The position numbers were made by a program, and so were the translations under genes. From Candidatus Sulfopaludibacter sp. SbA3 (lineage in GTDB: Bacteria; Acidobacteriota; Terriglobia; 2-12-FULL-54-10): a DNA stretch of 30,738 nucleotides. The stretch spans positions 1 to 30,738 of the forward strand of contig CAMBEY010000006.1 in the NCBI GenBank assembly GCA_945865705.1. Reading direction: 5' to 3'. The notes below the pieces were generated by a model. The model was given only the letters and a program-made list of their open reading frames with translations, made no database searches and had not been told where the DNA came from. Below are positions 1 to 8,436 of this stretch, one piece after another; position 1 is the first letter of the stretch; each line of letters opens with the position of its first letter.

Positions 1-1313
1 TGGAGCCGAGGGCGCAGCACGCGCTGGCCATCTGCTGCTTCATGGTGGTCTTGTGGATCACCGAGGCCGTGCCGCACGCCATCACCGGGCTGATTGGTTG
101 CTGGATGTTCTGGGCGTTCAAGGTTGCGCCCATCCGCACCGCGTTTTCCGGCTTCGCCACCAGCGAAGCGCCTTGGTTCCTGCTGGGCGCGCTGTTTATT
201 GGAGTGATGGTAACGGAGACGGGTCTGGCGAAGCGGCTGGCCTTTCTGGTGCTCTCCTGGATCGGGAAGTCCTACTCGAGCATTCTGCTGGCATTGCTGC
301 TGGTTAATTTCGTGATGACCGCCATGATCCCGGCCGGCCCGCCTCGGGTGATTCTGCTGGGATCGCTGGCCCTGGGCGTGGCGGCCAGCTTTGGGCTGGG
401 TGCGAAGAGCAATCTGGCCAAGGGACTGATTCTGGCGGTCACGTTCTCCGCCACATTAAATGACAAGACCATCCTGGGCTCGACGCCGGCGATTCTGGCG
501 CATTCGCTGATTGTGGAACACGGCAAAGTCCAGTTGCTGTGGAGCCAGTGGTTCATTGCCTATCTGCCGCTGGGGATAGCGAACATGTTGGCCATCTGGT
601 GGTACATCCAGCGGGCATATAAGCCGGAGAAGTCCGAGATGCCCGGCGGCAAGGCGGCGTGGCGCGAGCAGTTGGACGCGCTGGGGCCGTGGTCCGGTCG
701 AGAGATGCGCGCGGCTTTTTGGACTGGCTTGGCCATCTTGCTGTGGTCCACGGACAAGCTGCACGGCCTGGGTCCCGGCGTGATTGGGATGGGCGTGGGT
801 CTGGCCGCGACGTTGCCGGTGATTGGGGCGGCGACGATGGAGGATCTGAAGAAAGTTAATTTCTTTATCATCCTGTTTATGGGCACCGCGCTCAGCATGG
901 CCGAGGTGTTGCGGGATACCGGCGCGGTGGGCGTGCTCTCGACGGCCATGTTCGGCGCAGTCGAGCCAATGATGAACAGCCTCTCCAACGCCACATGGGT
1001 GCTCTACTGGTCTGGATTCGTGGCGCACTTGCTGTTGGCTTCGGAGACTTCCATGGTCTCGGTGAGCATGCCGGTGATCATGCAATTCGCGCACGACACC
1101 AGCCTGAACCCGATGGCGCTGGGGCTGATCTGGAGCGTGGCCACGGGCGGCAAGTTGTTTATCTATCAGTCGCTGGTGCTCATCGCTGGTTACACGTTCA
1201 ATAGTTACGGCGCCAAGGAAATTGCCAAGATCGGCGCCTTCTTCCTCTTCTTCCAATTCGTAATGCTCCTGCTCACCGTCAATTTCTACTGGCCCCTGCT
1301 AGGCATTCGCTGA
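1..1313 (+). CDS. SLC13/DASS-family anion:sodium symporter, 5'-truncated by window edge
   Basis: Integral membrane transporter resembling the divalent anion:sodium symporter (SLC13/DASS) family, whose members import sulfate, dicarboxylates or phosphate. The visible 423 residues after the first ATG (position 42) contain about ten hydrophobic segments. The frame stays open to the left edge: codons from position 3 read EPRAQHALAICCF before that methionine, matching the family pattern around 'ALAI..f..vLWiTEA.P'. The gene therefore starts upstream of the window and the ATG at 42 is internal. Family-like elements include the WITEAVPHAITGL stretch, an interior SATLNDKTILGSTP region where the substrate/sodium SNT motif would sit, and a C-terminal ASETSMVSVSMPV segment. 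The usual SNT triplets are not obvious, so the substrate is unknown and a relative within the wider ion-transporter superfamily is possible. Confidence 0.8.
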   Translation, partial: EPRAQHALAICCFMVVLWITEAVPHAITGLIGCWMFWAFKVAPIRTAFSGFATSEAPWFLLGALFIGVMVTETGLAKRLAFLVLSWIGKSYSSILLALLLVNFVMTAMIPAGPPRVILLGSLALGVAASFGLGAKSNLAKGLILAVTFSATLNDKTILGSTPAILAHSLIVEHGKVQLLWSQWFIAYLPLGIANMLAIWWYIQRAYKPEKSEMPGGKAAWREQLDALGPWSGREMRAAFWTGLAILLWSTDKLHGLGPGVIGMGVGLAATLPVIGAATMEDLKKVNFFIILFMGTALSMAEVLRDTGAVGVLSTAMFGAVEPMMNSLSNATWVLYWSGFVAHLLLASETSMVSVSMPVIMQFAHDTSLNPMALGLIWSVATGGKLFIYQSLVLIAGYTFNSYGAKEIAKIGAFFLFFQFVMLLLTVNFYWPLLGIR

Positions 1314-1627
1314 TGAACGATGACAGATAATGTACAGATAAGAGTACCGACGATCTATTGTCCTGTGCGCATAAACTCCCGTAAAGTAGCACTTTAGGGG
1401 CCTGTGGCGTGGCGCAATAACGGATGTTCATTGTCAGTAAAAAGTAATCAGCCCCCGTCCGCGAGCCGATAGTAAGCCTGAGGGCAAACTCAGGGAGGGG
1501 ATGGTCCGGCTGGAGTCTGGACATCATCTGCCTGTGTCCTTAGTTGGATGATTCCATTCCTGTCCCCCCCCCCCTAGCTGCCATGGGAATGGCGAGTATG
1601 CGGTTTCGCGTTCCCAGGAGAAGATGA
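1314..1627. other. Intergenic region with three small hairpins and a C11 tract
   Basis: No gene is seen here. Direct inspection shows a 6-bp stem TAAAGT/ACTTTA (1382-1387 with 1391-1396, flanked by CCC and GGGG), which could end the transporter transcript although no T-run follows. A 6-bp stem CCTGAG/CTCAGG lies at 1477-1482 with 1489-1494, and a bulged stem GATGGTCC/GGACATC at 1500-1507 with 1519-1525. An outer pairing CAGCC/GGCTG (1449-1453 with 1508-1512) competes with the last stem. An 11-cytosine run lies at 1564-1574. The leader of the next gene may be structured, but it matches no riboswitch I recognise. Confidence 0.4.
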
Positions 1628-2575
1628 ATGCCGTCCACGATTCTGATTGCCGATGACGAGCCCGCCTTCCGCGAATACATGGCGACGCTGCTGCGCACGC
1701 AGGGCTTTCGCGTTGTAGCGGCTGCTAATGGGGCGGATGCGCTGAAGGAATTCGCCTCCGTGCAACCGGACCTCGTCCTTCTGGACGTGGAGATGCCGGT
1801 GATGACCGGCTTCGAGGTCTGCGCGCACCTGAAGCAAGACCCGGAGACCCGGCTGGTCCCCGTGGTGCTGGTTACCGGACTCACCAGCAGCCAGGACCGC
1901 ATACGCGGCATTGGAGTGGGCGCCAATGACTTCATCAATAAGCCGATTGACCGCAATGAGTTGATGGCCCGCGTGAAGTCGCTGCTGAGCTTGAAGGCTT
2001 ATACCGATGAACTGGAGCGCGCCGAGTCAGTCCTGTTCGCGCTGGCCCGCAGCATTGAAGGCAAAGACCCCTATCTCGAAGGACATTGTGAGCGGCTGTC
2101 CCGATACTCGGCCAAATTGGGCACGCGCGTGGGCTTGGCCGATGAGGAGATCACGGCACTGCGCCGCGGCGGAATCGTCCATGATATCGGCAAGGTTGCC
2201 GTGCCGGATGCGATCCTGCTGAAGCCGGGTCCGCTGACTGCTGATGAGTGGAAGATCATGCGCGAGCATCCCGTGGTGGGCGAAAGCATCTGCTCTCCGC
2301 TCAAGTCATTTAAGCTGGTGCTGAAGATCATCCGCCACCATCATGAAAAAATGGATGGCACCGGGTATCCCGATAAGCTGGCGGGAGAAAACATCCCCAT
2401 CGGCGCGCGTGTGCTGCAGATCACTGATGTCTATGATGCCTTGACCACCGCGCGTCCTTATAAGGGACCACTCTCCACCGAACAGGCCTTGCAGGTGATG
2501 GAAGAAGAAGTCAGTCGCGGCTGGTGGGATCCGGTTCTGTTCGCCGAGTTTCGCAAAATGATGCGGGAGAACTAG
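1628..2575 (+). CDS. Response regulator with HD-GYP c-di-GMP phosphodiesterase domain (RpfG-like)
   Basis: Cytoplasmic two-component output protein of 315 residues. Residues 1-120 form a receiver domain: acidic D9/D10, phosphoacceptor D53 in LLDVEMP, T83 and K105 in the NKPID motif. Residues about 130-315 form an HD-GYP domain. The expected metal and signature residues are visible: H153, H185-D186 in HDIGK, H214, H237-H239, the GTGYP signature at 244-248 and D267. HD-GYP domains hydrolyse c-di-GMP to pGpG/GMP, so phosphorylation probably tunes c-di-GMP breakdown. The AGGAGA ribosome binding site at 1617-1622 fits the ATG at 1628 (an ATG at 1624 gives only a short peptide). The stop lies 2 nt before the next gene, so it is translationally coupled with the GGDEF-kinase downstream, a plausible phosphodonor. 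Confidence 0.92.
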   Translation: MPSTILIADDEPAFREYMATLLRTQGFRVVAAANGADALKEFASVQPDLVLLDVEMPVMTGFEVCAHLKQDPETRLVPVVLVTGLTSSQDRIRGIGVGANDFINKPIDRNELMARVKSLLSLKAYTDELERAESVLFALARSIEGKDPYLEGHCERLSRYSAKLGTRVGLADEEITALRRGGIVHDIGKVAVPDAILLKPGPLTADEWKIMREHPVVGESICSPLKSFKLVLKIIRHHHEKMDGTGYPDKLAGENIPIGARVLQITDVYDALTTARPYKGPLSTEQALQVMEEEVSRGWWDPVLFAEFRKMMREN

Positions 2576-2577
2576 GC

Positions 2578-4158
2578 GTGCCCGAGACCGTTGACCAAAA
2601 CGCGCAGATATCCGCACAGATGCCCGTGCCAGAGGTCCCGCCCAGCGGACCAGGCGCGCGCAGAGGGGCGCTTCCGGGCTGGCTCTCCGCTGCGATTGCC
2701 ATATTATCCTCGGCCATTCTGATCCTGCTGGCTTCTTCAATCTTCGGACACACCTGGTCTTGGTTTTCTTCTCCCGCGCAAGAGGGGATGCTGGCTTTTG
2801 CGCTGCTCATCCTGCTTTTTGCCTGTTACGTTTACTACCAACAAAAAATCATTGTTCGTATCAGCGGCCGTCTGGATGAGGAGAAGGCGGAACGGACGCG
2901 CCTGGAGTCCGAAGTCCAGACCTTCCACCAGATGACCTTGCTTGATCCTCTGACGGGTCTCTACAACCGGTACTTTCTCGAACAGCACCTCACTGCGGAA
3001 CTAGCCCGCTGCCAGCGGCACGGATATCCACTCAATCTGTTGAAGATCGACTTGAACGATTTCCGCAAAGTGAATAGTTACTACGGCCCGGCGGGTGGAG
3101 ACGCCGTGCTCAAAACATTTGCCGAGTGCCTGCGTCGTTCCTTGCGCAACGCCGATTTGTCGGTTCGCACGGGCAGCGATGAGTTTTTGGTGGTCCTGCC
3201 GGAATCGGCCATCGAGCGCGTGCCGCATATTCTGTCGCGTATGAGCGGCATGGAAGCCGAGTTGAACGGGGAGCGCATTCCCATTAGCTTTGCCGCTGGT
3301 TGGATTTCCTACCAATCCGGCATGAAGACACAGGATTTGATCGATGCCGTTGATCGGGAATTGCTGGAGGATAAGCAGTCCCACCGATCCGCTGACGCCA
3401 TTCGGCAGGCGCAATCGGAATCTCGCCAAAACCAGGCCGTGGAGGCTTTGGGTCGCCTGGCCGGACGAGTGGCGCATGACTTTAATAATCTACTCGGGCT
3501 GGTGAAGGGATACAGCGAACTGGTGTTGGATTCGCTTGGGAAAGACGACCCCGTCCGCCAACACATCCTGCACATTCATGACGCGAATGAACGAGCCAGC
3601 TCACTCACCCGCCAGTTACTGGCCTTCAGCCGCGGCCAGGAAACCAAACGCGAGGTGATCGATCTGAACTCGGTGGTGAATAACATGGAGCCGCTGTTGC
3701 GCAGGCTCCTCGGCGAACAGATTGAAGTAGTGGTGGCCACCAGCGATGATTTGTATTCCATCCAATCGAACCGCGGCCAGTTGGAGCAGATCATCCTGGA
3801 TTTGGCGGTGAACGCCCGGGAGTCCATGACTCAGAGCGGACGCATCACCATCGAAACGCGGAACGTGGAACTGGATGAAGCGTTCACTCATTGGCATCCG
3901 GGGGCCAAGCCGGGCGAGTACGTCCTGCTGGCGGTGATGGACACCGGGACCGGCTTTGACGCCGAGGCGCGCGCTCATATCTTCGAGCCGTTCTATGCCT
4001 CCAAGGAAAAAGGAAAGAAGGCCGGACTCGGGTTGGCTAGTGTGTATGGCATTGTGAAGCAAAGCGGCGGATACATCTGGCTGGATAGTGAGCCGGGAAT
4101 GGGTTCGCGTTTCGCGGTGTATCTGCCTCGTGCGGAGAAGTCCGTTGCAGTTGCCTAG
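2578..4158 (+). CDS. Membrane GGDEF-histidine kinase chimera (GSDEF site)
   Basis: The GTG at 2578 is chosen because GGGAGA (2565-2570) lies 7 nt upstream and the previous gene stops at 2575. An ATG at 2524 would overlap that gene by 52 nt. The 526-residue protein has two membrane segments (about 35-57 and 70-93), a short helical linker, a GGDEF domain (about 120-267) and a histidine-kinase core (about 290-520). The cyclase site reads GSDEF (199-203) instead of GG[DE]EF, while the RxxD inhibitory I-site (RNAD, 190-193) keeps the usual 5-residue spacing. The kinase has an H-box with H300 in AHDFNNLL, N-box N412, G1 DTGTG (455-459), an F-box FEPFY and G2 GLGLASVYG. GGDEF and kinase modules in one chain are uncommon. 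It may sense c-di-GMP through the I-site and phosphorylate the neighbouring REC proteins. Whether it makes c-di-GMP is uncertain. Confidence 0.88.
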   Translation: MPETVDQNAQISAQMPVPEVPPSGPGARRGALPGWLSAAIAILSSAILILLASSIFGHTWSWFSSPAQEGMLAFALLILLFACYVYYQQKIIVRISGRLDEEKAERTRLESEVQTFHQMTLLDPLTGLYNRYFLEQHLTAELARCQRHGYPLNLLKIDLNDFRKVNSYYGPAGGDAVLKTFAECLRRSLRNADLSVRTGSDEFLVVLPESAIERVPHILSRMSGMEAELNGERIPISFAAGWISYQSGMKTQDLIDAVDRELLEDKQSHRSADAIRQAQSESRQNQAVEALGRLAGRVAHDFNNLLGLVKGYSELVLDSLGKDDPVRQHILHIHDANERASSLTRQLLAFSRGQETKREVIDLNSVVNNMEPLLRRLLGEQIEVVVATSDDLYSIQSNRGQLEQIILDLAVNARESMTQSGRITIETRNVELDEAFTHWHPGAKPGEYVLLAVMDTGTGFDAEARAHIFEPFYASKEKGKKAGLGLASVYGIVKQSGGYIWLDSEPGMGSRFAVYLPRAEKSVAVA

Positions 4159-4240
4159 GCCGCCGCTGTTGCATAGGAATGATTACGTTTAGTCCCGGCT
4201 GTGTCTGCCGGAGCGATTTGAGTGGGTGTTGAGATTATCC

Positions 4241-5812
4241 ATGTATAGCAACGCTGGAAAACTCCTGGTTATCGACGACGACGAATTCACGCTGACAATT
4301 TTGCGTAAGCTTCTCGAGGCGGAGAATTTCGAAGTAGAGGTATGCTCCTCCGCGCCGGATGCGCTGGGCCTGCTCACCACCAGGCCCTTTGACGCAATCC
4401 TTTGCGACATGTGGATGGCTGGCATGTCCGGCCGCGAATTCTACCTGAAGTTGAAGGAAGATTTCCCCGATTATCTGCGCAAGATTATCTTTGTCACCGG
4501 CGATATCGCTTCGGAATCCACTTGGGAGTTCATCGACGAGCGCCAGTTGCCTTATATCATTAAGCCCATCAGCCGTCCGCTGCTTCGTCAGCGAGTGATT
4601 GACATTGTTGGCGAGCGGCTCCTGACCCCCGTGCCCATGCCCGCAAAGCCGGTCTGGGATGGCGTCAATCGCCGGCACAATCGCCGCGTGAAGATCGAAA
4701 CGCGAGTAAAGGTGCGACGGAAGAAGTGGGAAGTGGGCGAGCCGGACGTAGCCATGGTTTCCAATGCCAGCCGCGGCGGCCTGTACTTCGTCTCGGATCG
4801 CGAGTACCGCGTGGGCATGGAATTGCTCGTGACCTATCCCTATACCGGCTACGACGATGTCGAGGAAGATGCTTACGTGGTGCGCGTCGAGATCATGAGC
4901 GAGGGCAAGCGGGGTGTTGCTCTGGCGCTGGGAGAAGAGGCCACCTACGCTCGCGCGGCCTATGCCGGGTCCAATGAGGACGCGCGCAAACATCATATCT
5001 GGAGTGCCGCGGACGTAACCAACGAGCCGCTCTCGTTGGGTGAATTCACCGGTGCGCGCCAAAGCGCGGACGATGAGAATACCCGGCGCATTCAGGAAGA
5101 GATCGCCGAAATGCGGCGAACTCATGACTTAGTCCTCGATAAACGAGATCGCCTGGAAGCCGAAGCGGCGGCGCTCAAGAAACAACTGGAGGATGTGGAA
5201 GCTGCCAAGCTTGAGATGAGCAAGCTCGTCAATGGCATGCAATCCCAGATGGACTCCCAACAGGTCAAGATCGAAGCGGCCAAGGACACCGAGTTCCGTG
5301 CCACGCACGATGCGCTGACCGGACTTTGGAACCGCGGCGCAATCATGGACCTGCTGCGGCGCGAGCTGGTGCGCGTGGAGCGTGAGGGGACCCTGCTGGG
5401 TGTTTTAATGGCGGACCTCGATCACTTCAAGAATGTGAATGATACGCACGGCCACCTGGCCGGCGATGAAGTGTTGCGCGAAGCCTCCCGGCGAATCGGC
5501 GCGGCGGTGCGGTCCTACGATGCGGTTGGACGTTACGGCGGCGAGGAGTTCCTCGTGGTCCTGGCTGGATGCGATAGCCCCGATGACATGCTCAAGCAGG
5601 CCGAGCGCATTCGCTCGGCGGTTTGCGCGAGCCCCGTTACCACGCAGGAAGCAGTGATACCAGTAACCGTCAGCATGGGCGTGGCCTCCAGCGCGGACCT
5701 CGATGAAGTCGAGCAGTTGCTGCGCGCCGCTGACGCCGCGCTCTATCGCTCCAAGCGCGCCGGCCGCAATCGCGTGGAGATGGCCACAGTGTCAGAAGTG
5801 CCGGGAAATTAG
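4241..5812 (+). CDS. REC-PilZ-GGDEF diguanylate cyclase response regulator
   Basis: Cytoplasmic signalling protein of 523 residues if read from the ATG at 4241. An in-frame GTG at 4226 adds five residues and neither start has a strong ribosome binding site. Order: receiver domain (about 6-125, phosphoacceptor D56, KPISRP switch lysine); PilZ domain (about 143-232) with the RxxxR-type arginines in NRRHNRR and the NxSxxG motif as NASRGG, both known c-di-GMP contacts; a charged coiled coil (about 280-350); and a GGDEF domain (about 352-518) with intact GGEEF (433-437), DLDHFKNVND, and an RxxD I-site RSYD (424-427) at the correct spacing. It probably makes c-di-GMP from GTP and senses it at two sites, under control of phosphorylation. 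It follows the GGDEF-kinase gene by 82 nt and likely belongs to the same circuit. Confidence 0.9.
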   Translation: MYSNAGKLLVIDDDEFTLTILRKLLEAENFEVEVCSSAPDALGLLTTRPFDAILCDMWMAGMSGREFYLKLKEDFPDYLRKIIFVTGDIASESTWEFIDERQLPYIIKPISRPLLRQRVIDIVGERLLTPVPMPAKPVWDGVNRRHNRRVKIETRVKVRRKKWEVGEPDVAMVSNASRGGLYFVSDREYRVGMELLVTYPYTGYDDVEEDAYVVRVEIMSEGKRGVALALGEEATYARAAYAGSNEDARKHHIWSAADVTNEPLSLGEFTGARQSADDENTRRIQEEIAEMRRTHDLVLDKRDRLEAEAAALKKQLEDVEAAKLEMSKLVNGMQSQMDSQQVKIEAAKDTEFRATHDALTGLWNRGAIMDLLRRELVRVEREGTLLGVLMADLDHFKNVNDTHGHLAGDEVLREASRRIGAAVRSYDAVGRYGGEEFLVVLAGCDSPDDMLKQAERIRSAVCASPVTTQEAVIPVTVSMGVASSADLDEVEQLLRAADAALYRSKRAGRNRVEMATVSEVPGN

Positions 5813-6152
5813 CGGGCCTATCCGCGACCGGCAGCCGTGCTGTGTCCCCATTCCTGGATGGGGGCGCCGCCGCACCCGCTACGCTTTTCGGTGGGCTTCC
5901 CCGGCGGCCTTGGCGGGATCAATAAGCGGCGCGTTGCTTTGCCGTCGGTTCCGGCCACGGGTAGTTGTGGTAGACAATCGAAACTGAATACTGACAATCC
6001 GATTTAATTCGTTCGCATGCGTGGCGCTGGTGATTATCCTGCGCTTGCGCTCGGCGGTTTATCGTTGTCCGAAGTAACCGTAGTGCTGATTGAGATTTCT
6101 CAGTAAGGGCACGCCTCTAGCGAACGAAATTCATAATATGATTAGTTGAGCC
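5813..6152. other. Intergenic region upstream of the DUF cassette
   Basis: No convincing gene. A GC-rich hairpin 34 nt after the cyclase stop is listed separately. The sequence becomes visibly AT-richer from about 5960 to 6150. A CATAAT hexamer at 6132-6137 could be a -10 box for the downstream cassette, but no good -35 is visible. A short dyad TGAGA-TT-TCTCA lies near 6090-6101. A promoter is expected here because the two flanking transcription units look unrelated. Confidence 0.35.
5846..5863 (+). terminator. Possible terminator hairpin after the c-di-GMP cluster
   Basis: CCCCAT (5846-5851) pairs with ATGGGG (5858-5863) around a 6-nt loop, about 34 nt downstream of the stop codon. No T-run follows, so it may instead be a 3'-end stabiliser. 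Confidence 0.3.
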
Positions 6153-6647
6153 ATGAAAACTTTCACCGACGACGAACTAGAGAGCCTTATCCAGTGCCCC
6201 AAGCAGGTGGTTGATCCGCCCCGTCGCGCAATGCACTTGGACGGAAAGCATAAACGAAATGACATGACTCTGAAGTCAATGGATGGAAAGCACTCGTTTC
6301 GTGTTTTCCTGCGCCAGAGCGAAGTATTCCCAGAAAACTTTTCGGTCGGGCTTGTGTATCAGCCAGGAGAAGACCCAGGCAGTTTCCAACTTCTCCGTTG
6401 TAACGGTCAACACGGGGGTGAGCGTATCCATCCTCATCATGCCGTATTCCATATTCACCGAAGCAAAGCGGACGACATCAACGCTGGCATCCTGGAACCG
6501 CGACAAATCGATCAAGCCGTTGCTTTCGCTTCGTTTCGTGAAGCACTCGCCCATTTCTGCCGATTGATCAAGCTGGAAAATCCGGACGATTGCTTTCCTG
6601 GCATCAGTCAAACCCAGTTGTTCCCGGAAGGTGAGGCGCAACCATGA
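6153..6647 (+). CDS. Conserved hypothetical protein, DUF6978-like, first gene of a two-gene cassette
   Basis: A soluble 164-residue protein with no signal peptide or membrane segment. From memory it resembles the DUF6978 family; the name would need a profile search. Visible blocks are an N-terminal acidic helix (DDELESLIQCPKQVVDPP), a central stretch KRNDMTL..DGKHSFRVFLRQSEVFPENFSVGLVY, and a histidine-rich motif HPHHAVFHIH at about 116-125, followed by a helical C-terminus (ASFREALAHFCRLI). The clustered histidines could bind metal, but no catalytic function is established. Its TGA stop overlaps the ATG of the next gene (ATGA, 4 nt), so the two are translationally coupled. No strong ribosome binding site precedes the ATG at 6153. 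Codon use looks less GC-biased than the neighbours by eye, consistent with transfer. Confidence 0.75.
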   Translation: MKTFTDDELESLIQCPKQVVDPPRRAMHLDGKHKRNDMTLKSMDGKHSFRVFLRQSEVFPENFSVGLVYQPGEDPGSFQLLRCNGQHGGERIHPHHAVFHIHRSKADDINAGILEPRQIDQAVAFASFREALAHFCRLIKLENPDDCFPGISQTQLFPEGEAQP

Positions 6648-7414
6648 ATGCTGTCGAATTACTTCGTGAGCAGTTCAACTCGCACGTCGCCTTGCGCGAG
6701 AAACGGCCAGGCGTGCTGCAACTTGTGGCCCCGCTTTTCCACGAGGACGGGGACATGATGGATATTTTTCTCGACGTGCCAACGAACGGCAGCACTTCCG
6801 CTCTAGAGAAAATCCGCATCAGTGATCACGGCCTCACGCTCATGCGTTTGTCTTACACGTTCGACATCGACACGCCAAACAAAGAAAAGATATTTCACCG
6901 CATCCTGGCCGAGAATGGCGTCAGCGAGGAAAATGGCGAGTTTTTCATCGAAGCCCCGCCGGAATCGCTTTACACCGCGTTACTGCAATTCTCGCAGGCG
7001 ATTTCCAAGGTCTGCAATATGCGCTACTTCAAGCGCGAAGTACTCGCGAGCCTGTTCGAGGAACTCCTGGCCGAGTTCATTCAAGCCGAGCTCCAGCGTT
7101 TCAAGCCCCAACAGAAAATCTTTCCGATTCCAGACCGCGACGACCTTGAAGTCGACTGGGAATTTCGCCCCAATGGTGTTCCGCTTTACCTATTCGCCTT
7201 GAAGGATGTCAACCGCGCCCGACTGGCGACGATTAGTTGCCTGGAATTCCAGCGCCACAAAGTGAAGTTCAAAAGCATCTCCGTGCATGAAGACATAGAT
7301 AAGCTGGCGCGCAAGGACTGCAACCGTCTTACCAACGCTTGCGACAAGCAGTTTACCTCGCTCGACGAGTTCAAACAGAACGCAATTCCATATTTAGAAC
7401 GCGAGATTGCCTGA
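6644..7414 (+). CDS. DUF1828/DUF1829 domain protein, second gene of the cassette
   Basis: A soluble 256-residue protein. The N-terminal half (about 25-125) matches my memory of DUF1828, with a conserved block KIRISDHGLTLMRLSYTFDI followed by NKEKIFHRIL and a glutamate-rich FFIEAP strand. The C-terminal half (about 130-255) matches DUF1829, with IPDRDDLEVDWEF, an ARLATISCLEFQRHK block and DKQFTSLDEFKQNA. Both families are uncharacterised and are often carried by mobile or phage-like regions. The retained D/E and K residues in the second half (E-V-D, then C-L-E-F-Q-x-x-K) loosely recall a PD-(D/E)xK nuclease core, but this is inference only. The gene overlaps its partner by 4 nt and nothing else is in the operon. 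A toxin-antitoxin or anti-phage role is possible but unproven. Confidence 0.8.
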   Translation: MNAVELLREQFNSHVALREKRPGVLQLVAPLFHEDGDMMDIFLDVPTNGSTSALEKIRISDHGLTLMRLSYTFDIDTPNKEKIFHRILAENGVSEENGEFFIEAPPESLYTALLQFSQAISKVCNMRYFKREVLASLFEELLAEFIQAELQRFKPQQKIFPIPDRDDLEVDWEFRPNGVPLYLFALKDVNRARLATISCLEFQRHKVKFKSISVHEDIDKLARKDCNRLTNACDKQFTSLDEFKQNAIPYLEREIA

Positions 7415-7580
7415 TCTATGGCTTCGCGATACACCGACATACCGCAGGAAAAAAAAATTCCTGGCCGAGCAGAGCCGCGCCATTATATTCGGACACTATC
7501 CGCGGCAGCCGCCATTGCATTCATGTGCCATCAGCCATAGAATGGCCATTAGGAGGGGCTTCGTAGGAAGCACCCGGGTC

Positions 7581-8411
7581 ATGCTTGCACACTTCCATTT
7601 GTCATTGAGAGCTTTGTCTGGTGCGAGGCTGGTTGCCTGCCTCTGCGCATGGCTCTGGTTTTGCGTGACTCCCGCGCTGGCCTGGCAGGAAACCTCCGGG
7701 CCCATTCTAAGCAATCTGGATATGTCCGATGCGAACGCCGTCGAGCAGCGCGCCGACCTGTTCATGGTGCGCAAGTATTATCCGGAGGCCGCGCAGCTTT
7801 ATGAACGGCTGACCAAAATGGACCCGCGCAACGCCACCTACTTCAACAAGATGGGGATCGCCCATCACCAGAATCAGAATCTTCGAGCAGCGCGCGACGC
7901 CTATCGCCGCGCCCTGCGCGTGCGGCCCAACTACGCCGAGTCGGTGAACAACCTGGCGGCCATTGAGTATGCGCAGAAGAACTATCGCTCGGCCATCCTG
8001 AATTACCTGAAGGCGCTGCAACTCTCGCCGCGCGACCCGGTCGTCTACAGCAATCTCGGCACGGCTTACTTTGCCTACGAGAAGTTTGACTACGCCATGA
8101 ACTGCTACCGCTACGCGTTGCAGATCGATCCGCAAATCTTCGAGCGCACCGGGCGCACCGGGACTATCGTTCACCAGCGCGACATCCAGGACAAGGGAAC
8201 CTACTATTTTTATATGGCCAAGACCTACGCGCAGATCGGTCAGTTCGAGCCGGTCCTCCAGAATCTGCAGAAGTCCTTCGAGGAGGGCTTCAAGGATCTG
8301 CGCAAAAAACTGGACGACCCCGACTTCGCCGTGTTCGCGGTCGAACCCAGATATGTGGAATTTCTGACGATGCTCGACGCTGCCGCGCAGCCAAAATCAG
8401 CCACCCAATAG
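7581..8411 (+). CDS. Secreted tetratricopeptide-repeat (TPR) protein
   Basis: The ATG at 7581 is chosen over the in-frame upstream starts (7407, 7542) because it begins a clear signal peptide (hydrophobic run LVACLCAWLWFCVTPALA, cleavage near ALAWQ) and AGGAAG at 7565-7570 sits about 10 nt upstream. The 276-residue product has at least three or four TPR units: ADLFMVRKYYPEAAQLYERL, FNKMGIAHHQNQNLRAARDAYRRAL, VNNLAAIEYAQKNYRSAILNYLKAL and YSNLGTAYFAYEKFDYAMNCYRYAL, then a less regular helical tail. Such proteins scaffold periplasmic or outer-membrane assemblies, and the partner is not apparent. It converges on the metallophosphoesterase gene, with an inverted-repeat element between them. It appears monocistronic. 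Confidence 0.85.
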   Translation: MLAHFHLSLRALSGARLVACLCAWLWFCVTPALAWQETSGPILSNLDMSDANAVEQRADLFMVRKYYPEAAQLYERLTKMDPRNATYFNKMGIAHHQNQNLRAARDAYRRALRVRPNYAESVNNLAAIEYAQKNYRSAILNYLKALQLSPRDPVVYSNLGTAYFAYEKFDYAMNCYRYALQIDPQIFERTGRTGTIVHQRDIQDKGTYYFYMAKTYAQIGQFEPVLQNLQKSFEEGFKDLRKKLDDPDFAVFAVEPRYVEFLTMLDAAAQPKSATQ

Positions 8412-8436
8412 CTCGCTATATAGCCCCGACAACTTT

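Noticed and set aside
1370..1520. Possible c-di-GMP riboswitch before the HD-GYP gene
   Set aside because: The conserved GEMM core elements are absent. Only generic hairpins are visible.
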